Origin: Blasia pusilla
Lineage: Eukaryota > Marchantiophyta > Marchantiopsida > Blasiales
DNA: 64,000 bases
Assembly (NCBI GenBank): GCA_050084515.1
Contig: CM114274.1
Location: forward strand, 24,552,001 to 24,616,000
Direction: 5' to 3'
The notes beneath the pieces were generated by a model. It was not told the DNA's origin and made no database searches. It worked only from the letters and a program-made list of their open reading frames with translations. How positions within the stretch are numbered: the first letter of the stretch is position 1; the number at the start of each line of letters is the position of its first letter. Positions 1-12,204 of this stretch are shown here, piece after piece. A program made the position numbers and the translations under genes.

Positions 1-616
1 GTTGAAGTTGGGTGGCCCTCTACCATGAGAGGTCTCTACTGTGGGGCTGAAGCTTGGTGGCCCTCTACCATGAGAGGTCTCTACCACATCGCCTGTCTCA
101 CTGCCCTCCTCTCCATCTAGTCTCCGGGCTGATGGTGTGGGTCTCTCTCCTCTCACAATCCCATCATATGCCTCGCGACCATTAGTGAGCACATACCCTA
201 GAGCCCAATACATCCTACAAGCATCAATCTCTACTAAATATAGTGATCAAAACTCCATGTAGTCATCCATCGGAGGACCCTCCAAATGTTGGAACAACCC
301 CTTCTAGGCCATGAAAGGGTTGAACCATGTCGGGGTCCGTATCTCTTGGACGTCGCACCACGTGTCAAACTCTTGGATAAAATCATCTAAGTCAATGAAA
401 CCCAGTGCATCCGAGAAACGACGCATGCCTCGATGGCCCATGTCGTCCATCTACCACCAAGTGATACTGCCTGCGTCTGCAATCTCGTCACCAGACCCGG
501 TGTCTAGTGATGACGATCCAGCCACGGATGGATGTCAAGGTAGCTCCTCACTGGTAACCCCTCGGTATCTCACACCACTACTACTGCTCGCACTACCCCG
601 TTCTTTCGAACCCTAG
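1..616 (-). pseudogene. gag-like relic of an LTR retroelement
   Basis: Read on the minus strand, one frame runs from about 616 to the window edge with a few stops. It contains FSDALGFIDLDDFIQEF, then a Trp-rich stretch (WCDVQEI, TWFNPFMA) followed by K-G-L-F-Q-H-L, as in plant retrotransposon gag proteins. The frame is interrupted by TAG codons, at least two of them where Trp is expected (TGG to TAG). The left end carries a 15-residue repeat, VETSHGRGPP plus five residues, seen twice. A second, more diverged copy of the 250-330 segment lies at about 2860-2960, so this is a dispersed family. The LTR-like repeat starting at 1694 lies upstream in minus-strand orientation. I infer a gag relic from length, composition and position; no zinc knuckle was seen. 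Moderate to low confidence. Confidence 0.4.
11..84. repeat. Two copies of a 29-bp direct repeat, 45-bp period
   Basis: The same 29 bases occur at 11-39 and 56-84. The 45-bp period keeps frame, so on the minus strand it encodes a 15-residue repeat inside the gag-like relic. Confidence 0.85.
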
Positions 617-1693
617 AAGACCGCCGCGATGACAACCCTTTCTCACCCGCTCAAGCACTCAGACTCACTGAGAGTCTCCCTCACTCCTCACTAGCTCACC
701 TATGCTAACGTCAATCCCATGATGACACATTCGGCCTCACGCACACTCAACACTCGGGCTCACCATGAGCCTCCCAATTGACTCACCTAACCTAGCGACA
801 CTCTCAGGTCATACATGCAATCCCTACGCGGTAACCGCTGTACATCCACCAACATGCTACACATGAAAAGAATCTACACTCGTCACCATCACTGCACCCA
901 CCTAGCACCAGCTACTACCCGATACCCAGCACTCTCAATCACACACGACAAGTGCGGGAAAAGGGACTCGAATGGGTAACCTGATCACGCCCTCGAACCT
1001 ACTGCACCATCAACACTCACTCCTCCATGTGGCACATGGCGTCGGACCTCCCGTCAACAGATGCGGACAACCCATCGGCATCATGGGCACTAACACTCTA
1101 GCACTACCACTCCGTCAAGACACTCTCCACCACAACCCTCGCAAATCCCAACCAAGCCCAAAAAATATTACATTATGAAAAATCTGTCCGCCCACCCCGA
1201 GACCTGCCACGTACCCTCAACTCAACCCCGTCCGAATGCAACGTCCACACCAAGGAGGCGCTGACCACGGCGCTTGCAACTACATAAGGGAAAAAAAACC
1301 AAGGGCCAAGGCTTGGCCTGCGTCCCTATGGGAGGCCCTAAATGCGAGGGGGGAAGTAAATGCGGGCGCCATCCGCGCCCTAACGAACCTCCGGCCGCTT
1401 CCGCAACCTGACTTCCAGCCGCCTCGTGACCAGGCCGCCTCATGAACTTTCCCGACATACCTGCTTGCATACACTGGATGCCACACCACGCGCTACTCTT
1501 GGCTGCTATCTCGCATCAATCCGTACCAGAAAAATTTGAGAAAAATGGACAGCGCTTCCGCCCACGGCCCTACAAACAGAAAAATGACCAATACCCGCAA
1601 CACACACATCTCCAGGGGCTCCCGACCAAGGCAACTCGCTTGCCTACTTGCAAACAACGAATTTCCACCAGCCCCCTGATATCTTTCTCATGT

Positions 1694-2225
1694 TAAAATA
1701 AAGAGTAGTAAAAATGGCACATTCGGCCTAAAACTCCACTCCTCAATCTACATCGGCATATCCAGCCTCTTCCACCCTCCGCTATCAAGGAATCCGGACG
1801 CTATCACCCTAGTCCTATCTCACACACATACAAGAGAGGTGCTCCAATGGCCCAACATGAGAAAGATGGCTTAGGAAAGCCATCTTCCTCTCTTATATAG
1901 GGTTGGGAAGAGCCAAAACCCCTAAAAATAGCCATCCCCTTGGAAACCTGCGCGCACAAGTTACCAGGGGTGGGTGACCTGGTCAACAAGTCACCCAGCT
2001 GTGAAAGACCTCAACATGAAAGTTGTCACAAACGAAGTTCCTCGCACAATGGACCTATCCTCAACCTCATCCGACACTGTGGGACAAATTTACACTCAAG
2101 ATAGTCCACTGACTCCTACGCCCTATCCACGATAGATCTCGGCCTATCGGATACTCAGATGTGACAAATCTGTCCCTAGGACAGACATGGACAAACAAGT
2201 CTAAACATGTCCATGGACATAGATT
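1694..2225 (-). repeat. LTR-like repeat, left copy
   Basis: Positions 1694-2026 match 63663-64000 in the same orientation with many substitutions and small indels. Both copies begin at the same place (AAAATAA-GAGTAG), which suggests a real element boundary. The bases just outside the left copy begin TG. On the minus strand the neighbouring sequence at about 1670-1690 loosely resembles an initiator-Met primer-binding site, but this is weak. With the gag-like relic at 1-616 on the minus strand, this would be the upstream LTR of that element. The far end near 2225 is a guess. Confidence 0.4.
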
Positions 2226-2524
2226 ACAAGAGGTGGGGCTCACACTTATTATTCATGATGGAAAGTAGGGCAAGGTTGAGTGGGGCAATAAGAGGGGAGG
2301 GAGGAAACAGGAAAGTATGGAACATATAGGCTAATAGGGGGAATAATAAAGAAGGGGAAGATGGGGCCCATATGGATAATTAAGTCCTTCCATAGGCCGC
2401 ACGTAAGTCCACGGACTTTGTCTGCATGCAACGTTTCCCGCACCAGTCTAAGGACCAATCGGCCATTTTGTAGCTTGCACTGCATGTCATAAGCACAAAT
2501 TGGCCCGTGTGAGCTTGGGAGAAA

Positions 2525-2648
2525 GGAATGGGTGGAGGCTCAGATTAAGGGAGGCGGGCACAAATTGGCGCGCACTTGCCCTCCGCGGGCTATGTGCGGG
2601 CCGATTCTTGCATGCCCACCTCCCTTAATCTGAGCCTACACCCATTCC
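2525..2648. repeat. Fold-back inverted repeat, 36-bp arms
   Basis: Arms 2525-2560 and 2613-2648 are reverse complements at 34 of 36 positions, with a 52-nt spacer. Weaker pairing continues into the spacer. The size would suit a MITE-like fold-back or a small-RNA hairpin. No coding frame covers it. Confidence 0.85.
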
Positions 2649-2859
2649 CACATCTCAAACCCATGTGGACCGTTGGGGTACTGAAAAATAATGGATGAGG
2701 GATCCATTGGGCATGTCCTAACTTGTATGGACATGTCCATTTCCATGCAAGCATGCTCTCCAAGTACTTCCATGCATGTTGTAAAGGGATTGAAGAGTCG
2801 CACTAACTTTAAAAGTCCATAATCAAGTCATGCAACTCAATGGATCGTAGTAAGGTCTT

Positions 2860-2960
2860 CAAGTCTCGATTAGCATCAAAAACTTGTGGTAGTCATCCAT
2901 CAATGGCCCCTCCAAGTGCTGAAATATGTCATTCCATGCTATAAAGGGATTGAACTCCCA
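2860..2960 (-). repeat. Diverged second copy of the gag-like segment
   Basis: The stretch matches 240-330, sharing the GTAGTCATCCATC core and the surrounding bases. It marks another decayed copy of the same retroelement family. Confidence 0.5.
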
Positions 2961-2999
2961 AGGATTCCATGCCCTATAGGAAATTCATCAACTTTGAAA

Positions 3000-5880
3000 G
3001 TCCACAATGAAGTAGTGTGACTCTTAGCCAAAGGGAAGACTAGATCATAGATAAAGAGTTGATGAAGTTTTCAACCAAACTTCTCCTTAGATACTTTTTC
3101 TTCGAGTTCTTGTGACATATCCTTCAAAGCTTATTAACAAGAGAAAAAGGACATTTTATTACATTGGGCGCAAAATCTCGATCGAATGGACACCATGCGT
3201 TTGGTGATTGCTAGTTGGCCTTATTAACGTCAATTGAGTGCTAGACAAGGGGATGGCTTGGGAGACCCTAGATAAAAGTTGTTTTGGGAGATGGTGCGGA
3301 TCTTTCTTTATTTGCAAGAGCCCCAATCCCGGTCTCCAACATACATTCTAGAGAATGTGCCATTGTTTGGTGATTCTTAGTCACGAGTGGTGACAAGTGG
3401 ACATTAGGTCTATGCACGGATTGGACCAATTTTTTTCTCAAATAGGGCAAGTATTTCATCGTGTGCATAGCGACTATGGCTTTAGTGGAAGAATTTGAAG
3501 TCACATGAGGTATTCAGAAAGGCGTATATATATCAGTGTGGAGCAACCCTTTCATTTGTTGGCAGATTCAATTTTGGATCCTAGGTGTTGATTGTAGGAA
3601 GTGAGGCCTGATGATCAGCTTCCATTGAGTGTATAAATGAGTGGACATGCCATGAGCAGCACTTCCCACACTAGTGAGTTTTCTCCCCTCCCACGCTTAT
3701 AAGAAGGATGGCTCGGGCGTGATTTGGGATGATCAAGCATAGCGGTTAGTCAAATGCTAATAAGAGATGAGATTTCCCATAGAAGTGACTGAAGTACTTC
3801 CATCATTGACAAGGGCATCTTGACGCCATGTGCTTGGTCGGGTTTCCAAATAGGGACGTTCAACCGGAGAACATTAGGAGTTGAGAGTGAGCGCATATGA
3901 CTAACTACGAGTCTACAAGTCTAAGAGGGTTGGAGGAAGTTGACATCAAAGGGCAGGATTCAATCAAGAAAACCTAAGGATTAGAGAGGGAACATGAACA
4001 ACTAGTGATATGGGGGAGAACAAGTTTTATTCAAGAAGGAGATATGATTTCTTGACATTGCTATGTGCAAAACTTGGAAGGAGATTGTTGCTCGCAAGTG
4101 CACATTATTATATAAGCTAGTGTTACAAAACAAAAGGGTCTAGGATGGCCGAATATATTTCAAACTAGTCCCCTTGGCCGTTTTTGTATTGCATTTGTGG
4201 TTTTAATGGAGCTTTTGTACACCTTGCGCTTACCATATTCATGTGATTTCATTAGTTTGCTATGTACGTGGGCGCGTGGATGGTTTGAAGGGAGGAGAAA
4301 GCTATTGCACCCTGAACTTTGATTTGACTAGCTATTCCTCAAGATTGCTTGGTAGAGGCTTTCTGCCAAATTATGCAACTCTCGATTCTTTAGACGTATA
4401 TTAGAGTTTGGACCCCCATTTCATATATATCATGGCTAGCACCTGTCTTGACCCTCCATTTGGCATCTCAAGCTTGTCTTGTAGCCCATCGTGTAACTAG
4501 TCTCATGGCGTCTTGCTTGTATTGACCACTCACGTGTTGCATTCTTCTCACCCTTGACTTAGAGCTTAGCTCAAAAGTCTCACAACTTACTTATCTTGCC
4601 CTTATCCTTGCAAATAGCTAGGCCTCTTTCTCACCTAAGGCTAGCCTCAAAATATGTGTGTGTCTTTCCTAACGTTAGTCCCGCAATACATATATACCAA
4701 GTCCATCCTATGGATAAAGAAAATTCCATGAATACAAACTTTGAAAACATCGAGAATGGAAACATTTGAGGCTAACGTGCTCATACTACCGTTTACCTGG
4801 AAAGTGAGTCATGATTGCCAATCGAAGGGGGAAATATTTTTTCTATGTAGGAAACTTTCCCATAACCCGTTCCCCTATCTCACACACCCAACTTTGTCCC
4901 ATCCCCCCTATCCAATATTGACTCTAGGTAATATGTTAGAGTCATGGAACCTTCATTTTCCTCTAGAATTCCCTACTCATGCTCCTACACCCTCATATCC
5001 ATTCCTCTGTGAGAAAACAAGATGTGAAAAAATCACTAAAATATGTTATAAATCTTGGAGAAATTAAGTAGCCTTGTTCGTTCATGCACTCGCAGAAGAG
5101 CTTCGATGGAACCTAAAAATGGAGATAACTCGACATATGAGAATAATAGAATACGCTAGCATTGCAGCTCTTGACTATTTGACTAGTTAGGAAACTAAGG
5201 TTTTTTACCTATTTTTCTTCATTTCTATTTATAAAGAAAATGTAATCCTATTAGTCCTAGTAACGCTACTCCACCTACATCATATCACTCCTGCAACGTC
5301 TAAGTCGGAACCATCAATCTAAGCTTCTCCTCATCCAAGGGGGCCAATCAGATTAATGGTGATGAGAGAAGTGGATGTTGAAATACAACACCCTCCCCTC
5401 TCGCAACCCCTCCTTAGCCACACTTGAAGCGAATATGACACAAACACTAGGAGTTGGTCATACATGAATACATGAGTGGATAATGAGATGGATATCTACC
5501 AAGAACTCCGGTTCATCATATAAGCACCAATGCTTGTACACCTTGTAACGTTTAGGGTAATGCCATCTACATGCATCGACCAAAATAAATAGTGACATAG
5601 GAGAGAAAAAAACTATGAGAAGGGTTGAGTTGATTAGTCTTAAAGCAAATGATTTCAAGAAAATATCAAAAATCACATACAAGGAAATTACAAAAATCAA
5701 TAAATCAATATTAGCCTCCTATAAAACAAAGATGCACTTGGATAAAAAATGGATCGGAAGTACAAAAGAGGGGACTTGTCAAAACCTGAAGGCCTCCTAT
5801 ACCCCCAAGGAGAAAAATTCTGCGTAGCGTCGAAGTGTCAGACTTATGCAGTTTTTAATAGGTCTCTTGTGGTACTTTTG
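3000..5880. other. No recognisable gene
   Basis: Short frames occur on both strands but none shows a domain or coherent coding character. The sequence is moderately AT-rich and looks like decayed repeat DNA. I see nothing to annotate. Confidence 0.5.
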
Positions 5881-6405
5881 TTTTGCGCGTGCCCAGCTAC
5901 GTATCCCATTGACGCCAAGGTAGTCACGGTCTCCGGGTCGCCGAGTCGCTCGACCCGTACTGCTTGCACTGCGTGACGGCGTCACGCAGTGCAAGCAGTA
6001 CGGGTCTCATTCTCCGGTCTTAGACGAGCGATGAGGACTTGGCGCAGCGCTTTTGAGACAATGGGTCAATCCCATTTTCCATGTGTACAACGTCTGCTTT
6101 GTCTTTTACGGACCGAACTTCCATCTTCATGAGTTTAGACGTGGCCATCTCCAAGACCAATGAAACCCCAAAGTATAAAATCACCACCCTTCCATACGGA
6201 GCTTCATCACTACCCTTAAACAACAGCTTCGCTTGCGTCTGGGATATCTGCTCAACGAGGCCCTCGAATACTCTTTTTTTCGTAGTCTCTCTGCTCGAAA
6301 TCGCCTTTGCAAGTGCTCTCCACTGATACTGTTTGTTTCGTAGTCTCGAAATCGCCTTAGCAAGTGCTCTCCACTGATACTGTGTGTTGAGCTAGTTTCC
6401 TGGAA
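5880..6405 (+). promoter_or_regulatory. Promoter and 5' leader of CHS copy 1
   Basis: Similarity to the upstream region of CHS copy 2 starts near 5880, so this promoter was copied with the gene. TATAAAAT lies at 6174-6181, about 230 bp before the ATG. Two features are absent from copy 2. One is a 55-bp perfect palindrome at 5952-6006 (27-bp arms, one central base). The other is a tandem duplication of about 50-58 bp in the leader (6281-6338 and 6339-6387), each unit ending in CCACTGATACTG. The transcription start cannot be placed from sequence alone. Confidence 0.6.
5952..6006. repeat. 55-bp perfect palindrome upstream of CHS copy 1
   Basis: Left arm 5952-5978 and right arm 5980-6006 are exact reverse complements around a single central G at 5979. 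At the equivalent place in CHS copy 2 only the left-arm-like sequence is present, in diverged form. The right arm therefore looks like a local inverted copy. Confidence 0.95.
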
Positions 6406-7951
6406 ATGGCTGCTTACAAGCACGAGAGGGCTGTGGGACCTGCAACTGTGTTGGCCATCGGCAAGGCTACTCCACCCACTGCGTATCCGCAGAGCGAGTA
6501 TGCAGACTTCTTCTTCGACATCACCAACTGCAGCCACAAGACAGCACTGAAGGCCAAATTCGCGCGCATATGTGAGTGACTCCTGTGGATTAATCTCTGA
6601 GTGTTACTATTTAGAGCTTCAGTTTTCTTCGGTGTCACTATGTAGAATTCTCAATGGCCCGACAGCGAGAAATCGCAAATGGCCATACCCAGCTGTGTAC
6701 TTCAAACTTGCGCTTCGTTACGGGAATGAATCAAACGCGAAATTATCTTCTCTGGGACCTTCAATTGCATCTAAAGATTCGTCTCTTCCGAGAAAAAGTT
6801 GCCAACAGTTGTTCAAAGCTGCAGCAAGTTAAGAGTTCACCATAACGACATACCATTCTGTTCTAGTAAGACTTACTCTGCAAATTCGAAATCTTGATTT
6901 GCCGTACGTCTCTGTTACTGACCCTGATTATCGTTCCTCGTCTAACGCAGGCCAGAATTCCGCGATCAACCAACGTTACTTCCATTGCACCGAAGAAATA
7001 CTCAAGGCTAATCCGGCCATGTGCACTTACAAGGATGCTTCCTTGGACGTCCGACAAGACATTGCCATCCGGGAGGTGCCCAGACTCGCGGAGAAGGCAG
7101 CCATCCAGGCGCTCGAAGAATGGGGACAGCCCAGGGACCAAATCACTCACGTGGTGTTCGCCACCACGAGCGGTGTGAACATGCCCGGAGCAGACCTCAC
7201 GCTCACCAGACTTCTGGGCCTCAATCCCAACGTCAAGCGCACCATGCTGTACCAGCAAGGATGCTTCGGAGGAGCTACGGTTCTGCGCGTTGCCAAGGAT
7301 CTGGCCGAGAATAACAAAGGCGCGAGGGTGCTCACAGTGGTGAGCGAGCTCACCTGCGTCACGTTTCGAGCACCGAACGAAGAACATCTCGACAACTTGG
7401 TGGGCTCGGCCATCTTCGGCGACGGGGCTTCCGTGCTCATCGTAGGTTCCGACCCGGTGCCCCTAGTGGAGAAACCCCAATTCGAGATCCACTGGTCAGG
7501 GGAGACGGTTCTGCCGGAGAGTGATGGCGCCATCGAGGGACGCTTGACCGAGGCGGGTCTCATTTTCCATCTGCTCAAGGATGTGCCCGGCCTCATCTCC
7601 CGGAACACTCTCCCGATCTTCAATCGAGCCATTCAGGTAGCAGGATCCCCGGGATGGAACGATATCTTCTGGTGCGTACACCCTGGGGGCCGCGCGATCC
7701 TCGATGAAGTGGAGAAGAAGCTGGAATTGAAGCCCGAGAAGCTGAAGGCCACCCGGGATGTTCTTTATGATTACGGAAACATGTCGGGAGCCAGTGTGCT
7801 GTTTGTGCTGGATCAAATGCGAAAGGGATCCGTCGCGATGAACGCCAGCACCACGGGAGAAGGTTGCGAATGGGGACTCGTCGTAGCGTTCGGGCCCGGA
7901 TTGACAGTGGAGGTGTCTGTGCTGAAGGCGTTACCTATAGCCCGAGAATGA
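6406..7951 (+). CDS. CHS: Chalcone synthase-like type III polyketide synthase, copy 1
   Basis: Two exons, 6406-6571 and 6951-7951, encode 388 residues, the usual CHS length. The GT-AG intron (6572-6950) splits the Cys56 codon as T|GC, the position conserved in plant CHS genes. The catalytic residues are all present: Cys160 in QQGCFGG, Phe211 in IFGDGA, His299 in VHPGG and Asn332 in GNMSG (alfalfa CHS Cys164, Phe215, His303, Asn336). Active-site residues equivalent to Thr132, Ser133, Thr197, Gly256, Phe265 and Ser338 are CHS-like, so a p-coumaroyl-CoA/malonyl-CoA condensing enzyme of flavonoid biosynthesis is plausible. Oddities: the GFGPG loop reads AFGPG (Ala368), and the CoA-contacting Lys62 equivalent is Asn58. 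The protein should be cytosolic, as no targeting peptide is seen. A stilbenecarboxylate-synthase or other CHS-like product cannot be excluded. The frame is intact. Confidence 0.93.
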
Positions 7952-8700
7952 TTTATCTGAAACTTCGGTTTTAATTCTGTCACTTGGAAACCGGAATTAG
8001 ATTCTATCGATTCTTTGTATATAATTCGACTCCACCTGTCTCAACGGCTACAAAAACCTCAGGACTTGATCCGGATCCAATCCAGGTCATCATGGCCGAT
8101 TGGTTCCATGTATCGTGACGTCTGACTATATGAGTACAAATGAAAAGACCACTTCAGAGGCCGAAAGACCCGAATGTCTATCAAATTGAACGCTTAACGC
8201 ATGACGTGACTCTCAACTTTATTTCAGATGCAAATGACATGATTATAACTGATCTATTGAGGACTGTTGAATGATGTCGTCGTACAACCAAAGGCAGATG
8301 CCCTGGCTTCTAACTTTCGATGGGGAGGAGAAGAGAATTGGTAGTTCACCTATTTATGCATCCCCATCCATCCAGGTCCCTAGATGGAAAGCCACTTTGG
8401 ACCGAACCCCGGCATCTCCTTATCCTCGTCCAATTTGAAGCTCCAGCGTGACTCAATCTGGCAGTTCCAAACTCCGATTTCCTTTTCTTGGAATCAACCC
8501 GGAGTACACCTGATATCTTGGATTTGAATGCATCCTCACTTCAATTGTCCGAACTCTAATTTTGAGCAGCCTACAGTTAGGTTCTCTAACCGTCCCATCC
8601 TCAAATCGGGGATATGTCAGCGTAGTCAGAGTAGCTCGGCTCGACTAGTGTGAGTGACTTGCTTCGATCAACATCAGTTGGATTAGAGAGACGGCGGGGA
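7952..8700 (+). other. 3' flank of CHS copy 1, shared with other CHS pieces
   Basis: The first few hundred bases match the 3' side of CHS copy 2 (53772 down to about 53450 on the minus strand). About 8190-8560 also matches 34360-34730 on the plus strand, where no CHS coding sequence is attached. The part after the stop is probably 3' UTR; no clear polyadenylation signal was identified. Confidence 0.6.
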
Positions 8701-9614
8701 GACAACACTGGAACTCGAATGCAAAGAAATCAGCCTCCTTCACCTTCGGTAGAAGCAGCGTAAAGGTCGAGCCCAAACATGAAAAAACTCAGCTACTCGG
8801 CTCGTAAACTGGTCGGTGGGTCGATAAGTCACTGCATTGTAGATCTCTAGCGGGAACGGATAAAGCCTACGCAGATGGGGACCTTAGACCATCTCCACCG
8901 GGTCCGGGTATCCATGCATGTCATACGCAACATGCGTGCCTCCAGAAACATGAGAGGACCCTCGCCATAGTGTGAGAATAGGAGGAGAGGAGGCCCTGCA
9001 CTTATGGGAGTCCTCGCCGAAGTCCACTCCCACCCCTCCTACGAGACAGCAGTGTTCCGCTTTCATCACTGACCAGTAGGAAATCCAGACCTGTCCGATC
9101 TGGAGATGACCATGTGGTGGGGGCTATCAGTCTCAGTTTAGTTCTCAGTTCAGTCCAGTTCGAATGCTGAAAGTTTCGCGCGCAGTTTTGCCACTTTAAG
9201 ATGTCCCGATTTTATGTAAGGAGAACCTTCATTGCATGTCAAACGTTTACTTTGATTCAAATGCCACGCTCATATTGGCGTGACGTATTTGGCTACTACC
9301 CAAATACGTATACGGTTGAGACGACTCCGATTAGGACTCCAACATTGTGATAAACTCGTCAAAGCATGGTATAACACCAAAATTGGAAGGTAGTGGGTCT
9401 TGATTCAAACTTTTTTTGTATGTTCCCTTATAATCTCAAACGTATGTTCCCATACTAGCCTTATCTTTCAAGTTTGTCCACCATAACAGGTTTGTGTAAC
9501 CAATTCAATAACCAATTCAATAACCAGATATGAAGTATTTGTACTACCTATAAAATTGGCATGACTTAGTTGCAAGTATTGTTATATTACCCTACCAATA
9601 TGTTACTTTGTTCA
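8700..9614. other. No recognisable gene
   Basis: No frame here has a recognisable domain. The sequence lies between the CHS 3' flank and the Helitron. Confidence 0.5.
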
Positions 9615-11034
9615 TCTATCCTATTATGGGAGAGTGCCTTCTCGACCACGCAAGCACCTCTCCTTGCGCCATGTGGCAATTTTGGCTAATAAAATTTGTC
9701 TTTGATTTCGGGTGTTAGTACAGCGTTTTAGTTGTTTGTCGACCCCTTGAGGGTTTATTTAGGTTGATATTTGCAGTCGCTGTTGTACTTCAAAACGGTT
9801 TAGCCAATTTCATAACATTAGTTTCTTGAGAGATACAACTATTTTGACTCCAAGAAATAGAGATGTTGATGACATAAATGGAGATGTTATGTCTCGGTTT
9901 CTTGGACAAGCAATCTTTTAACCTACATACATCTTCTTCATGGATTTTTTCTCTTAGGGTTCAGAATTTAGGATTGTTTTACTATCTTTTTGTACTAATA
10001 TATTATTTTTTATCTCAAATTCATTACACATTGTGTATAGAAGCATATCTACCTCAACGTCAACTCTATTCCAAATGAGGGGATAAGTCATATCTATCCA
10101 ACGGAATTTTTTTAACACAAGCTTTCCTTCTAGACTACTTGCGCATCGTTTAAATTTGGAGATTGGTGCACCAATCATGCTCTTACAAAACATGAATAGG
10201 TCACAAGGACAAGCAAACATGATTAGTGATTTGTGGATTTACATACATGCTGAAATCATCATAGGGAAGAATATTGAAGGTCGAGTTTTTATTTCACGTA
10301 TCCTATTGATTGCATCGGATTGTGGTTTGCCATTTGATTTACGTAGGTTTCAATTCCCTATTCGCCCAACTTTTGCTATGACTATCAATAAGTCTCAAGG
10401 TCAAAATTTGCAAAAGGTTGGCATTTACTTGCACCGTTGGAAGCAATGAACATTCAAACAAGGAAGGTACACACAAAATGTAGTATGTAAGGAAATAATT
10501 GGATGAAAAAATTTTTGCAATTATATTACAGGAACCTTAGTAGTTTTTGCATCATTAGGATGCCAATGAGAGGCAAAAGCAATGAGATGCTTGATATTAA
10601 GATCTTCTACTTCTCTCATGGCTGCAAACAAATTACCCATACCTTCCTTTACTAGCATCCCACCTGAAACACATAAATGTCATCTTGCATGCATTTACTG
10701 CATGCAGTCGAGATCCCGGCAGGAGAAAAAACACATTTTCATAAATAAAATCCAAAGCCCCCCCATATCACGATAGATGGCATGGCTAGGTGAGAAAGTC
10801 TGGTCGTTGAGTATGGGCTAGGTGGGCGGGGATCAAGCCTCGCTACGAGCAGATATTTTTCCCTTTCGACGGGCTAGGTTGCCCGTCCTCAAGTTGCCCA
10901 ACAGACAATAAATGCCTCTCGGATGACTCTTATGGCTTTCAATCCCACCGGACACATCCGTGTGTACGTGAAAGAAAATATCCACAACTTTTACCACCTT
11001 ACATACCCCGAGCATTGCACGGGCACCTTACTAG
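9615..11034 (+). mobile_element. Non-autonomous Helitron with a helicase fragment
   Basis: The 5' end reads A|TCTATCCTATTATGGGAGAG at 9615. The 3' end reads GCACGGGCACCTTACTAG|T, ending at 11034. A 5' TC, a 3' CTAG and insertion between A and T are the hallmarks of Helitrons. The same termini recur elsewhere in the window (14814, 26586, and in reverse at 14292-14495). The 1420-bp element has room only for part of a transposase and contains a damaged piece of the Helitron helicase (about 10050-10449). Confidence 0.75.
10050..10449 (+). pseudogene. Helitron PIF1-like helicase, C-terminal fragment
   Basis: The translated segment contains IGAPIMLLQNMN, then RRFQFPIRPTFAMTINKSQG and QKVGIYL, the C-terminal block of the PIF1-family helicase of plant Helitrons. 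After KVGIYL about 70 bases are missing relative to the homologous copy at 61780-62229, which removes the final helicase motif (the region with FSHGQLY). Upstream, PTEFF is still readable but the frame shifts. The fragment is inside the Helitron at 9615-11034 and cannot make a functional enzyme. Confidence 0.85.
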
Positions 11035-12200
11035 TCTTATGAATACAAGAGTAATACGTACTCTTGTGAACTACCAAATTTTTTTATGTCATCTCGTCCT
11101 TTGTCCAAGTATAAGTGAGGGCCAACATGTTGACACTTTCTTATAGAAAGGAGCTCTTTGAGCAAACGAGAATGTATTTGGACTCGAGATCATGTCTGAG
11201 GATAATAGCCACTCAAAAATCAATCCTGTACATACTATTAGATGACATGGACCAAGCATTTAGTATTGAGGACTTTCTACTCAAAAATTGAGATGTCACA
11301 TCATGATCTACATATATGTAGACAGAGAGAATTAGCAAGTTGTTTGGGTTAAACCTCGTCCTAAGTGGTCAAATGAAACTCGCAATAGCTTGGTTGTGTT
11401 GGGATTTTCACTTAGAAAAATTCCTCTCTTTCGTTCTTTTAGGCTAAGTGGCGTGGGCCATTGGTTGATTTAGTCAATAGTCATCTATTAATTTGTGTGC
11501 CCAAGTGAATTAGCGTTCTGGGCTATTTTTGGAGGAATAAGTCTTTTGGCTCATCCTAACAGTATAAAGGTAAGGGAAATGGCTTTCACTATCCTTCCTC
11601 ATTTTGAGCCTTAGGAGCTCTCATCCTTTTACAGTTTGGAAGCATCTTGAGTTCTAAAGTATAGATTCCCTCATGATAGACGATAGATGTTGCTTGATAT
11701 GCACATGCGGATGCGAGAGTGGAGTTGGTAGTGTGAGCCAGTTTGCTTCAATTTTACGTGAGAAAGATTACTACATGCAAGGGAGATTTTTTTTTTTGCA
11801 GGTGGGCAACCGAGCTGCTTCGCTAGAAAGCTATTGGAGAAGTTGTGTTTTTGTAGTTTTTTCAAAAGGCCAAACGTTTAATGGCTCCCCATTTTTGTCG
11901 ATCCATGAGATCAAAAGAGAGAAAAAATTTTAGGGCAAGCAAACCCTAGCATGTCATGGGGGTTTCCCAAGTACAAAATATGCGTACATAGAATGAGGTA
12001 GAAAGCCGGATGAGCTTAACATCAATTTTGATAAATCTGGTACTTTAGAAAATATGATTTTGTTCTAATATCATTATTCTTAAATATAAGGGTTAAGAAC
12101 TTGGAGGAGTTTCTAGATCAACATCACTATCATCAATTCTTGTTATAAGTTTCAAGTAATGTTACTAAAGAGTCTCTCCAAACAAGGGTGCTATTGTATT
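11035..12200. other. No recognisable gene
   Basis: AT-rich sequence with short frames only; none has a recognisable domain. Confidence 0.5.
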
Positions 12201-12204
12201 TTTT

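Noticed and set aside
6863-7632. Long minus-strand frames of 161-174 codons across CHS copy 1, and the mirror frames at 53972-54861.
   Set aside because: They are antisense shadows of GC-rich CHS exon 2 and appear equally in both copies.
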